Source: Aquimarina sp. BL5 (lineage in GTDB: Bacteria > Bacteroidota > Bacteroidia > Flavobacteriales > Flavobacteriaceae). From it: a DNA stretch of 64,000 nucleotides. The stretch lies in contig NZ_CP031963.1 in the NCBI RefSeq assembly GCF_003443675.1, forward strand, positions 1,449,501-1,513,500, in the 5' to 3' direction. This document shows positions 43,231-52,376 of the stretch, in pieces. The translations under genes and the position numbers were made by a program. Below the pieces are notes generated by a model. It was not told where the DNA came from and ran no database searches. It saw nothing but the letters and a program-made list of their open reading frames with translations. Position 1 is the first letter of the stretch. Each line of letters starts with the position of its first letter.

Positions 43231-44353
43231 ATATTCTATTTCGTTTACTTTAATAACAGTTGCATTATTAATTTTAGTTTTTTCTTGTAACTCTTCAGTC
43301 GAGAACCAAAAAATTAACTTAAAATGGAACAAATCCTATCCTTCTGATACATTTACCAAAAATGTAATAGCCCTAAAATGGTGTTTATCTTTTTTAGGTT
43401 CAGATTTGGCATCTGATAGTATTTCAAAGGGTATCTCTACAGATAACCAAAAGATCATTTCTCTAAACTTAAATCAACTTAAATTCGATAAAAACGCTTC
43501 TAGATACCTACAAAAATTAAACTCTAAACTAAAAAAAACAGAAGAATACCAAAAGAACAATTCTGTTGACCTAGGAAGATATATAGCACTTACTATCGGT
43601 AGTTCCTATCATTACTACAGAATCGTTAATGTACCTAATAAATTAGAAGATTATAATTCTCTATATGCTTTCGATTCTATCAGCGGTTATATAGATAATT
43701 CCAGCGTCTCTCTTGTAGATCGAATAATTTCGTACTCAAAATATAATAATCGGAGAGAACAGGCTTATATATCTGTCGAAATCGATTCCATCACTAAAGA
43801 AATATTCGAATATGAAACAGTAGAAGTAATGAATAACGGACAACTAAAATTTGGGATCTATGACCGAAACGGAAATCTAAAAGATGTTGCTGATAATAAA
43901 ATTACAATGGCTGGAAAGCCTGCAAAATGTATATGGTGCCATGAAACTAGCATACAACCCATATTTAGAAAACAAAAAGATCACGATGGATATCTTACTT
44001 TTCAAAAATTACAAGATACTCTAGACTATTACAATAAACAACTTAGATCTTATCAAGACAGTATATGGCAGGATAAGGAAATAAGAAATAAAAGATTACA
44101 TACCGAAATGGAAATATCTTACATAGCATTTATGGAGCCTTCTGCAGAACACTTATCTAATGAATGGGGAATTACTATTGAAGAAGTAAAAACAAAATTA
44201 CATAACCTTAAAACACATAGACATCATGAATTTGATTTCTTGGGTGATTTATATCATAGAAGGGAGATAGATGCTTTAGCACCTTGGAAAACGCTAGAGG
44301 TCCCAGAAAATATTAGAGAAGAATCAACTAACGAGATCAATCATATAAACTAG
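43211..44353 (+). CDS. Lipoprotein of unknown function with a CxxCH motif
   Basis: A 380-residue protein with a lipoprotein signal (VFSC, lipid Cys26). I do not recognise the family. A single CIWCH motif (Cys240, Cys243, His244) within AGKPAKCIWCHETSIQPIF is of the haem c type. The segment after it is Lys/Asp-rich and helical. It is encoded between two GT-C transferases, overlapping the first by 20 bases and followed by the GT2 remnant after 1 base. A periplasmic haem or redox role, or a surface structural role, are both possible. Confidence 0.6.
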   Translation: MKYQKYKYSISFTLITVALLILVFSCNSSVENQKINLKWNKSYPSDTFTKNVIALKWCLSFLGSDLASDSISKGISTDNQKIISLNLNQLKFDKNASRYLQKLNSKLKKTEEYQKNNSVDLGRYIALTIGSSYHYYRIVNVPNKLEDYNSLYAFDSISGYIDNSSVSLVDRIISYSKYNNRREQAYISVEIDSITKEIFEYETVEVMNNGQLKFGIYDRNGNLKDVADNKITMAGKPAKCIWCHETSIQPIFRKQKDHDGYLTFQKLQDTLDYYNKQLRSYQDSIWQDKEIRNKRLHTEMEISYIAFMEPSAEHLSNEWGITIEEVKTKLHNLKTHRHHEFDFLGDLYHRREIDALAPWKTLEVPENIREESTNEINHIN

Positions 44354-44354
44354 C

Positions 44355-44660
44355 ATGCTCAACTCAAAAAAAATAGTAGCTATTCTTCCTGTATATAATG
44401 CAGAAAAAATACTACCGAAGAACTGTAATGAAATTCCCTTTGATATTATAGACGGTTCTATTTTTGATAATAAGATGTTAGCACAACTTTTCTTTCAAAA
44501 TCTTCTTTTAGAAGATGTTTTATATCTTACTAAATACCTTAAAGAAGTCTTTTCCATAAACTTTAAAAAGAACGTTATATATGGATTTGATTTGAGCAGA
44601 GTCTCCATTACATATTTTTCGCTTCAAAATAGAATAATAAAATCTAATTTATTAAAATAA
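44355..44660 (+). pseudogene. Internally deleted GT2 glycosyltransferase remnant
   Basis: A 101-residue open frame whose first about 33 residues (KKIVAILPVYNAEKILPKN then CNEIPFDIID) match the start of DPM1-like family 2 glycosyltransferases, and whose residues from about 37 on (FDNKMLAQLFFQN, LTKYLKEVFSINFKKNVIYG) match the end of the same enzymes. The central about 130-150 residues, including the DxD donor site, are missing. The frame is intact, so this is an in-frame internal deletion. It is very unlikely to be an active transferase, though a short product may be made. Packed tightly with neighbours (1 base before, 1-base overlap after). Confidence 0.72.
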
Positions 44661-46246
44661 TGGGGGTTTTAGACAAACATAAATTCTGGATTTATATACT
44701 ACCATTTATAATATTTGGTATCTATTATTTAGTTAGGTCCTTCTGGTTCTTACCACACGATTTTGCAAACTATTATTTTGGAGCTTATTTTCTCGATCGT
44801 GGACTTTTCCCAACAATCATATACGATCCAATTTGGTTCAATCAAAATATATTCGAAATTCAAAAAGATGTTTTTGCTAGTTATGCCCCAAACACTCCTT
44901 TTCTTGCGATGTTCTTCTGGCCTTTTACTTTATTAAGCTTTAGCGCAGCTAAACTTGTTTTTAATATTATAAGTCTTTTTTTATTTATTTATGCTTTAAG
45001 GAATTTATTCAATGAATATAAAATACCATATATCCATTACATTACTATTCTTTTACTGTTTTTTTTCCCTATTAAAAACAATATCCTATTTGGTCAAGTG
45101 TATTTATTACTTTTCTTTTTAATTTCTGAAGGATTTTTAGCTTACAAAAGAAATAACTATTTTAAAATGGGAAGTTTTTGGGGACTGGCCATTCTTTTAA
45201 AAGTCTTTCCGATCATCCTTTTTGCTTTCTTACTCTTTAGAAAAAAGGTTAAAGGATTAATCATTCTTTCATGTTGTTCTCTTATATTTTTAGGAATTTC
45301 CATCTATGTAAATGGTATAGATTCTTGGACTTTTTTCTTCGAAAACATATTAGCAAAAGCGAATAAAGGAGAAATATCTGGAGAGTTCATTAAAAGCTAT
45401 CAATCCATTTTAATGTTTTTAAAACATGTCTTCATTTCGCACCAAATAAAAAATCCATTCCCACTAATTGATAATTCTTACTACTATCACTTTTTTCTTT
45501 TATTATCTAAAATTATCCTAGTAGGATATGGACTATACTTTAGTTACAAAAAAAACTATCCTATACAAGCATTTTCTTATTGGATATTAGCTACTTACCT
45601 ATTATCTCCTTATGGAAGTAATTATAATAGTGTTTTATTGATATTTATAGTAATAAGCGTACTTTCCAATACTTTTGATTTCAAAAACAAAGGTAAAGTT
45701 GGCATCCTTTTCTTACTATTTCTAGTAAGTAACCTTCCTATAAACTATTTTTTCGACTTTCCTTTACCCCTATCTTTTTTTAAACTATTTCTATTTATAA
45801 GTTTATGGTTGATTCTAATATTAAAGCAGCATACATCGTATAAATCCCATGTAGCTATAGTAAGCTTTGGCATTATTTTAAGTTTACTCGTTACCTCTTT
45901 ATCACAAGAAAAATCTGCAATACAATCTAAAGGTATTATTGCATTTAAAAACCATCAAGAATCTATTATTTATGATTATACCATCAAAAATGGATTTCTG
46001 GTTTATAAATATTGGTCAGACAAAGGAAGCCAAACAAGAATAACAAACTACAAAATAACATCAATCAATTATGATGATATTTATTTAAAAGATAATAATG
46101 TGTTTTATTTAGATAAACAAATAACAGATGACACAACTAATAAGCTGAAACCAGCTATTGTAAATGGAAATACATTAATTTATCTTTCAGATTATCAAAG
46201 AGGATTTGGTTTTTATAATTTTCAGAAAGTAATGATCAATAATTAA
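44660..46246 (+). CDS. GT87 (DUF2029) family membrane glycosyltransferase
   Basis: A 528-residue protein with about 10-12 membrane segments. The first periplasmic loop has HDFANYYFGAYFLDRGLFP (Asp34), the D-F/W-x-x-Y-Y signature of GT87 polyprenyl-phosphomannose-dependent transferases. The GSFWGLAILLKVFPIILFAFLLFRKK segment is also typical of DUF2029. The C-terminal about 100 residues are soluble. It probably transfers a sugar outside the inner membrane; the acceptor is unknown. Confidence 0.78.
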   Translation: MGVLDKHKFWIYILPFIIFGIYYLVRSFWFLPHDFANYYFGAYFLDRGLFPTIIYDPIWFNQNIFEIQKDVFASYAPNTPFLAMFFWPFTLLSFSAAKLVFNIISLFLFIYALRNLFNEYKIPYIHYITILLLFFFPIKNNILFGQVYLLLFFLISEGFLAYKRNNYFKMGSFWGLAILLKVFPIILFAFLLFRKKVKGLIILSCCSLIFLGISIYVNGIDSWTFFFENILAKANKGEISGEFIKSYQSILMFLKHVFISHQIKNPFPLIDNSYYYHFFLLLSKIILVGYGLYFSYKKNYPIQAFSYWILATYLLSPYGSNYNSVLLIFIVISVLSNTFDFKNKGKVGILFLLFLVSNLPINYFFDFPLPLSFFKLFLFISLWLILILKQHTSYKSHVAIVSFGIILSLLVTSLSQEKSAIQSKGIIAFKNHQESIIYDYTIKNGFLVYKYWSDKGSQTRITNYKITSINYDDIYLKDNNVFYLDKQITDDTTNKLKPAIVNGNTLIYLSDYQRGFGFYNFQKVMINN

Positions 46247-46249
46247 ATA

Positions 46250-47941
46250 ATGAATATGTTGAGTTTTTATAAAATTTTGATCAGAATTAAAGGAGTACTT
46301 CCTAAAGGATACGAAAAAATCTCTGTGCGATTTTTTATGCTTTCATTTATCCTTCTAGTTTTGGATATTTTTTCTGTCTTTCTCCTAATACCATTAATAA
46401 TTTTCTTGTTAGATAAAGATAGCTCTTTTGACTTTTTGCCTTTTGAAATCCTAGGAAAAAACAGATTATTACTTGCTGGTATAGTGATCGCATTCTTTTT
46501 GATAAAAAATTACGTCGCTATCCTAATAAATAAGTTCCAAACAAAAACAGCCTACGACTTAGGGGCTGCCTATTCTCTATCACTTTCAAAGCATTATATA
46601 CTAGGGAATTACAACATCTTTAAGCAACAAAAAAAATCTACTATTATAAAAGATATCATTTTTGTAGCTAATGACTTCGTTGGAAATGTTCTATTATCTG
46701 TAAATACAATTATCTCGGAAATAGCATTATTACTAATTCTTGGTATAATCGGAATATTTTATAATTACGTCATTACTATTTTAATAATTATTATGTTGGG
46801 GATTATCGTTTTTATTTACAAAAGACATAATCGAAAAGATATTGATAAAATTAATGAAACCCGTTCCTCTGATTTTGACAATAATATAGGCAATCTGACG
46901 AATTTATTAAATGGATATTTATCTATAAAATCTTCTGGATTGATAACTCATTTTTTAGAAAAATTCAATGCTTCAAATAAAAAACTAAATCGAAGCTATG
47001 CCATCTTACAATCTAAAAGACTGAATAGTTCAAGGCAAACTGAAATTATATTAATTTTCTTAGTCTGTTTCATTTTTATTTCAATAAATACTTTTTCTTT
47101 GAGAGGAGTAAGTCCTATTGTTTTTTTGTCAATTTTCGCTTCATTACTTTTTAAATCAATTCCGTCGGTGAATCGTTTAAATATAGCTTTTACTAATCTA
47201 AAATCTAACATTTATACTTTAGAAATTATTGAAAAAAGGACTAAAAAAAGCATCAAAACAGAAGTATCAAAATCTCCTATTGCTTTTAATAACAGTATTG
47301 TACTAAAGGATATTTCCTTTTCTTATAACAATGAAAAAGAAATACTAAAAAATATTAATCTTACTATAGACAAAGGACAATTTATAGCAATATCTGGTGC
47401 TTCCGGGATTGGAAAGACTACGCTATTAAATATCATAGCTAAACTAATTAATCCCAAAGCTGGTGAAATTTTCATTGACAATACTAAAATTACTGAAGAG
47501 AACAAATATGATTTCTTTGATCTTTTTACATATCTAACACAACGTCCTTTTATTTATGAAGGCAGCATTTTAGATAATTTAGTCTTATCTGAAAAAAAAT
47601 ACGATACCCGAAAGATACATAAACTGTTAAAGGTTTTCAAGATCGATGAAATCATAGAACAATTTCCTAATCAACTAGAAACATATATTGGGTCAGATGG
47701 CACTAATCTATCTGGCGGTCAGCTGCAACGAATATGTATTATTCGAGCGATTCTTAATAAACCAGAAATTTTAATTTTAGATGAAGCTACAAATAACTTG
47801 GACAAAGAAACAGAAATTGAAGTTTTAAAATTTCTTAAGTCTTTTGCTATTGAAAATAAAACCACTATTATTTTGGTTTCTCACCACATAAAGAATACAA
47901 CGAATCTATATGACAAAATCATAGAATTAAATAACGATTAA
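46250..47941 (+). CDS. ABC transporter, fused permease and ATPase (exporter type)
   Basis: A 563-residue half-transporter. Residues 1-330 hold six membrane segments, and the rest is an ATPase with Walker A SGASGIGKTT (382-391), signature LSGGQLQRICIIRAIL, Walker B ILILDEATNNLD and an H-loop LVSHH. Fused permease-ATPases of this kind export lipids, glycolipids or peptides. Placed among glycosyltransferases, a lipid-linked glycan flippase or exporter is likely. It overlaps the next gene by 1 base. Confidence 0.87.
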   Translation: MNMLSFYKILIRIKGVLPKGYEKISVRFFMLSFILLVLDIFSVFLLIPLIIFLLDKDSSFDFLPFEILGKNRLLLAGIVIAFFLIKNYVAILINKFQTKTAYDLGAAYSLSLSKHYILGNYNIFKQQKKSTIIKDIIFVANDFVGNVLLSVNTIISEIALLLILGIIGIFYNYVITILIIIMLGIIVFIYKRHNRKDIDKINETRSSDFDNNIGNLTNLLNGYLSIKSSGLITHFLEKFNASNKKLNRSYAILQSKRLNSSRQTEIILIFLVCFIFISINTFSLRGVSPIVFLSIFASLLFKSIPSVNRLNIAFTNLKSNIYTLEIIEKRTKKSIKTEVSKSPIAFNNSIVLKDISFSYNNEKEILKNINLTIDKGQFIAISGASGIGKTTLLNIIAKLINPKAGEIFIDNTKITEENKYDFFDLFTYLTQRPFIYEGSILDNLVLSEKKYDTRKIHKLLKVFKIDEIIEQFPNQLETYIGSDGTNLSGGQLQRICIIRAILNKPEILILDEATNNLDKETEIEVLKFLKSFAIENKTTIILVSHHIKNTTNLYDKIIELNND

Positions 47942-48828
47942 TGAAATTTAGTATTATCACCATAACACACAATAGAGCGCATCTGATCACGGATACGATT
48001 TCTAGCGTATTGAAACAAAGTTATGAAGATTATGAGCATATCATTATTGATGACGGTTCTACAGATAATACTCATCTGATAATTGAAAACTTTAAGGATG
48101 ATAGATTAAAATATCACAAATACAAAAAAAGTAAGCATAGAAGTTTCTTAAGAAATGAAGGAATTAGAAAATCGTCTGGTGATATTATCTGTATACTTGA
48201 TTCTGATGATATATGGAAAGAAAATAAATTATCGCATCTATTTAGTTTATTCAATCAAGAACCTAATATCAATTTTATTTTTCATAATGCAAGTATCCTT
48301 AGAGAGGATAAAACACACATTTCTAATATTTATTCATTTAAAAAAGATTTTTTCCAAAGTATCCTTAAAAAAATATTATGTAATAAAGTATTACCTTATC
48401 CATTTTATAGCTTTAAAAGATCTATACTAAAAGAAATAGATCCCTATGATAAAAGTATGATCGATGGACAACACGATTTTTTCCTAAGAGCTGCAGCAAA
48501 ATATCCTTTTTATTACTGTTCTGAGATTTTATCCTATAAAATAGATCATACTACTAATTTATCTAAAAACCTTAGAGTATCAGCCTTAACAAACTATATA
48601 ATTACTTTAAAAAAATTATTTGAGAGTAATGCCATAACAGAAAATCAATACAAGAAATATAAAAATGAGATATATTTCAAAATAGTCTATTTCTTTATAA
48701 AAAAAGGAGATCGCCAAAAGGCGAAAGAATTTTTGGATAAAACATCAGAATTGACGTCTTGGTATAATAAACGTTATCTAAAAATACAAATACTTAGACT
48801 TAATCAAAAATTCATTACAAATGGATAA
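47941..48828 (+). CDS. Family 2 glycosyltransferase
   Basis: A 295-residue GT-A-fold transferase. FSIITITHNRAHLITDTISSV is the start of the nucleotide-binding fold, IIIDDGSTDNTH follows, and CILDSDDIWKENKL carries the metal-binding DxD. A DGQHDFFLRAAAKYPF segment holds the probable catalytic acid region. It adds a sugar from a nucleotide donor on the cytoplasmic side. Sugar and acceptor unknown. Confidence 0.88.
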   Translation: MKFSIITITHNRAHLITDTISSVLKQSYEDYEHIIIDDGSTDNTHLIIENFKDDRLKYHKYKKSKHRSFLRNEGIRKSSGDIICILDSDDIWKENKLSHLFSLFNQEPNINFIFHNASILREDKTHISNIYSFKKDFFQSILKKILCNKVLPYPFYSFKRSILKEIDPYDKSMIDGQHDFFLRAAAKYPFYYCSEILSYKIDHTTNLSKNLRVSALTNYIITLKKLFESNAITENQYKKYKNEIYFKIVYFFIKKGDRQKAKEFLDKTSELTSWYNKRYLKIQILRLNQKFITNG

Positions 48829-48846
48829 TAGAAAAACAAATTTCAG

Positions 48847-49542
48847 GTGATTCAAGTAATTAAAAAAGTTAGACATTTACTCAGTATACATCGATACACA
48901 AATAAGAAGTTTTACTCTAAACTTATTCACCTAAATGATATGTGTTTTGACATTGGAGCAAATAAAGGAGTTAAGAGTGAACTTTTTTTATCTCTTGGTG
49001 CTAGTGTAATAGCTTTTGAACCACAATCCATCTGTCATAATTACCTTGACAAGATTAAACATCGTAATTTTCAATATCATAAATATGCGGTAGGAAGCAA
49101 TAATGAAACTAAAGAACTAAAATTAGGAAGTCATATTGAAGTAGCAACGTTTTCGAATAAATTTATTGACTATTTTAGTAACGATTCACTAAGTTGGAAT
49201 CAGGTAGAAAAAGTTACCGTAAAAAAATTAGATTGGCTTATTGATACATATGGAATGCCTAATTATTGTAAAATAGATGTAGAAGGATATGAATTAGAAA
49301 TTCTTTCTAATTTAACTTATATTATACCACTAATTGAGTTTGAATTTACCGGAGGCTTTATTGAGAATACTATAGAAATCATAAAATTATTGGATAAGTC
49401 TGATACAATCTATAATTTCAATTTAAACGAAAAACCAAAATTTGAACTTAATAAATGGGTATCTAAAGATGAAATGATTTCGATTTTTAAAGAACTTTCT
49501 ATTGATCGCTTACACGGTAATATTTTTGTAAAAAACTTATGA
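48847..49542 (+). CDS. FkbM-family methyltransferase
   Basis: A 231-residue protein with a GTG start. The FkbM motifs are DIGANKGVKSELFLSLGASVIAFEPQ (SAM site) and CKIDVEGYELEIL. FkbM enzymes O-methylate sugars or polyketides. It sits between the GT2 and the third radical SAM gene, overlapping the latter by 4 bases. Methylation of the product of this cluster is a fair inference. Confidence 0.85.
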   Translation: MIQVIKKVRHLLSIHRYTNKKFYSKLIHLNDMCFDIGANKGVKSELFLSLGASVIAFEPQSICHNYLDKIKHRNFQYHKYAVGSNNETKELKLGSHIEVATFSNKFIDYFSNDSLSWNQVEKVTVKKLDWLIDTYGMPNYCKIDVEGYELEILSNLTYIIPLIEFEFTGGFIENTIEIIKLLDKSDTIYNFNLNEKPKFELNKWVSKDEMISIFKELSIDRLHGNIFVKNL

Positions 49543-51059
49543 GTAATAAAATCATCATATTCAACCCAAGGAGTGCTAACGCAAAACATAGAATACCTAA
49601 CTCCATTCTACAAGTAGGAGCTTCCATCTATGGAAAATATGATTTTGTGTTTATAGATGGAAATCTAGAAAAAGACCCTTGGAAAAAAATTAAAAGTTAT
49701 TTTGATACAGGAGCTTTTAAATACTTCTGTTCTACGGTAATGCCTGGACCACAATTAAGGCAAGCTATTCCTTTTACGAAAAAGGTTAAAGAACAATTCC
49801 CAGGAAGCATAACCATTTGGGGAGGCTATTTTGCTTCTAACCAATATAAAGTGAGTATTCAGTCTGATTTTGTTGATTACATTGTTAATGGGCCTGGTGA
49901 TGTAGCTTTTCCTTCCTTAATTGATGCTATAGAAAACAATGATTATCTTAAAATAAGTGATATCAAAAATCTTATCTATTTAGATAATAATGGAGAAATT
50001 ATACAAACGAAAAAAGAAAAATTACTAGATCAAGATTCGCTACCTCCATTGCCTTATCAGCATTTAAACAAGTTTTATGACCTAAAGCATTACCTAAGTA
50101 AGACATTTCTGGGCGAACGCACCTTTTCATATCATTCTAGCCTCGGCTGTCCATTTACTTGTTCTTTCTGTGCTGTAGTACCTATATATGAAGGACGTTG
50201 GAAAGCAAAATCAGCACAAACGGTATATACGGATGTAAAATATTTTAAAGATACTTACGGAGTTGATGCTATAGAATTTCATGATAATAATTTTTTTACT
50301 TCCAGAAAACGTGTTGTAGAGTTTTCGAAATTAATCATGAATGACGGCATTACATGGTGGGGAGAAGGAAGAATCGATACTATAAATAAATATAGTGATG
50401 AAGATCTAATCACTATGAAAAACGCCGGATGTAAAATGATATTCCTTGGCGCAGAAACAGGAAATGATGAGATCTTAAAACAAATGAACAAGGGGGGCAC
50501 ACAAACTGGTCAAACCATAAAAGATTTTGCTAAGAGATTAGCTCCAATTGGTATCATTCCAGAATTTTCTTTTGTATTGGGAATGCCTGCTGATTCTCCT
50601 AAAAAGGTAATGGATCAGATTAATTGGGATATTCAATTCATTAGAGAAATAAAAGAATTAAACCCAAACGCTGAAATTATTATCTATCTCTACAGTCCCG
50701 TAGCTACCGAAGGTTCTGAATTATACGAACAAATCCAGAAAGCAGGTTTTAGTTTTCCAAAAAAATTAGAAGACTGGTTAAACCCTGAATGGGAAAACTT
50801 CGATCTTCGCAAAAACCCCTTAACACCTTGGCTAAGACCAGAAATGGTAGATAAAATCAAAAATTTTGAAACCGTCCTAAATGGATATTATCCTACTGCT
50901 TCCGATTTTAGAATTAAAGGCGCAAAGAAAAAAATACTACGTACTGTAGCCGGTATTAGATACAGAAGTGAAATGTATCACTATCCATATGAAATAAAAG
51001 CGTTGCATAAAATATGGAAGTATCGACAACCCGAAACACAAGGGTTTTATTCTGAATAG
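49539..51059 (+). CDS. B12-binding-domain radical SAM protein (3)
   Basis: A 506-residue protein with an N-terminal Rossmann-like domain (NSILQVGASIYGKYDFVFID, DYIVNGPGDVAFPSL) lacking DxHxxG. The radical SAM core has Cys204, Cys208, Cys211 (LGCPFTCSFCAVV) and LGAETGNDEILKQMNKGG. The start does not have the PYPPLG motif of the other two, so it is a different branch. It is followed directly by the small-domain methyltransferase. Reaction unknown. Confidence 0.85.
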   Translation: MSNKIIIFNPRSANAKHRIPNSILQVGASIYGKYDFVFIDGNLEKDPWKKIKSYFDTGAFKYFCSTVMPGPQLRQAIPFTKKVKEQFPGSITIWGGYFASNQYKVSIQSDFVDYIVNGPGDVAFPSLIDAIENNDYLKISDIKNLIYLDNNGEIIQTKKEKLLDQDSLPPLPYQHLNKFYDLKHYLSKTFLGERTFSYHSSLGCPFTCSFCAVVPIYEGRWKAKSAQTVYTDVKYFKDTYGVDAIEFHDNNFFTSRKRVVEFSKLIMNDGITWWGEGRIDTINKYSDEDLITMKNAGCKMIFLGAETGNDEILKQMNKGGTQTGQTIKDFAKRLAPIGIIPEFSFVLGMPADSPKKVMDQINWDIQFIREIKELNPNAEIIIYLYSPVATEGSELYEQIQKAGFSFPKKLEDWLNPEWENFDLRKNPLTPWLRPEMVDKIKNFETVLNGYYPTASDFRIKGAKKKILRTVAGIRYRSEMYHYPYEIKALHKIWKYRQPETQGFYSE

Positions 51060-51722
51060 GTGAGACGTTTTCTAAAAAAAATAACGCATCCATTTTTAAA
51101 ATTAGGCTTAAAATTATTTTATTTAAAACCTAGAAAATATGCGTATGATAAAATTGAAGTAAAAGTACATCCAGATGTATTCCCTCCTCACTTAACGCTT
51201 AGCACAAAAATTCTACTTGATTTTATCAAACCAGTAAGCTTAAAAAATAAAACCTTCCTAGAACTTGGCTGTGGTTCTGGCATTATTTCGCTGTTCGCTT
51301 CAAAAAAAGGAGCCATCGTAACATCAACCGATATTAATCCAACTGCATTACAATATTTAAAAAAAGCTTCTGAAAATAATAAATTAAAAGTTGAATTAAT
51401 TTTATCAAATTTATTTGATAATTTACAAAATAGAACTTTTGAATATATCGTTATAAATCCACCTTATTATCCCAAAAAACCAAAAAACATTAAAGAACAA
51501 GCCTGGTTTTGCGGAGAAAATTTTGAATACTTTAAAAAATTATTTGAGCAACTTGCTTCTCACACTACTCAATCGCATTATATCTACATGATTCTTTCTG
51601 AAGATTGTAATATAGAACACATAAAAAACATAGCGCTAACATCAAATCTTATTTTTGAAACTGTTTTAGAACAAAAGGTGTTCGGCGAAACTAACTATAT
51701 TTTCAAAATCAATATCAATTAA
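51060..51722 (+). CDS. Methyltransferase with NPPY motif (HemK/RlmF-like fold)
   Basis: A 220-residue protein with a GTG start immediately after the previous stop. Motif I is LELGCGSGIISLFASKKGA, an acidic TSTDINP follows, and motif IV is INPPYYPKK, the pattern of enzymes that methylate amide or amino nitrogens (HemK, RlmF) or related small substrates. Last gene of the packed run. Target uncertain: it may modify the pathway product or a protein. Confidence 0.8.
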   Translation: MRRFLKKITHPFLKLGLKLFYLKPRKYAYDKIEVKVHPDVFPPHLTLSTKILLDFIKPVSLKNKTFLELGCGSGIISLFASKKGAIVTSTDINPTALQYLKKASENNKLKVELILSNLFDNLQNRTFEYIVINPPYYPKKPKNIKEQAWFCGENFEYFKKLFEQLASHTTQSHYIYMILSEDCNIEHIKNIALTSNLIFETVLEQKVFGETNYIFKININ

Positions 51723-51753
51723 AAAGACAGCAAATAAACTGTTTCTAATTTAA

Positions 51754-52263
51754 TTAAAATTTCAACGGTTCCTTTTTCTCAAAATCTTCTGCTGTTATAG
51801 ACTTACCATTAATTGTGGTGGTGTCCCAATCCTGCGTGATTTTCCATTGACCATTGATCTTTTTTAATACAATATGAAATTGACCATAAATATTTTGGGT
51901 TGTACCATCGACAGTAATACCAATCTTATAAAAACCTACTTCATACGAGGTATCTTCATTCGTATGTCTGCTATCAAACCAAAAATCTAGTTTTATTTGT
52001 GTATTACTTTCTTTAGAAGCTTTCAGACTTTCTAGATTCTTATTTTTAAACACATTCTTAGTATCGATACCTTCTGGTGTCACCCGTAATACCTGATCTG
52101 CATAAATGGCATTTAATGACGTTGCATCCAGAGCTTCATATGCTTTCTGAAAAGGCGCCCAAACCGTTTGATCAATTTGTTTTTGGATTTCTAAACTACT
52201 CTCTTGCCCAACTATGAGGGAACTAAAGAATAAAAAAACAGGAATAAAAAATCTAGTTATAAT
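51754..52263 (-). CDS. NTF2-like (SnoaL/DUF4440 type) secreted protein, non-standard start
   Basis: A 169-residue protein if started at ATT 52263. The frame reads I-I-T-R-F-F-I-P-V-F-L-F-F-S-S-L-I-V-G-Q, a clear signal peptide, then an NTF2-like cone fold (FQKAYEALDATSLNAIYADQVLRV, GQFHIVLKKINGQWKITQDWD). An in-frame TAA lies three codons upstream of the ATT, and there is no ATG, GTG or TTG before GTG 52083, which would remove the signal peptide and a third of the domain. Either ATT/ATA is used or the start codon has been lost by mutation. Function unknown. Confidence 0.65.
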   Translation of the reverse strand: MITRFFIPVFLFFSSLIVGQESSLEIQKQIDQTVWAPFQKAYEALDATSLNAIYADQVLRVTPEGIDTKNVFKNKNLESLKASKESNTQIKLDFWFDSRHTNEDTSYEVGFYKIGITVDGTTQNIYGQFHIVLKKINGQWKITQDWDTTTINGKSITAEDFEKKEPLKF

Positions 52264-52325
52264 ATAGTTTTCTTAGAACTATAAATTTAAAGCTTTCTTT
52301 TGTTTTAAAAACATAATCATTCATA

Positions 52326-52357
52326 AACAAAAAATCCCGCCATAAAAGCGAGATTTT
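52326..52357 (-). terminator. Rho-independent terminator of carB
   Basis: On the minus strand AAAATCTCGC (52348-52357) pairs with GCGGGATTTT (52331-52340), 10 bp with one G-U, seven-base loop, and a T run directly after. It lies 20 bases past the carB stop. Confidence 0.85.
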
Positions 52358-52376
52358 ACAATATATCTTTTCAGAA

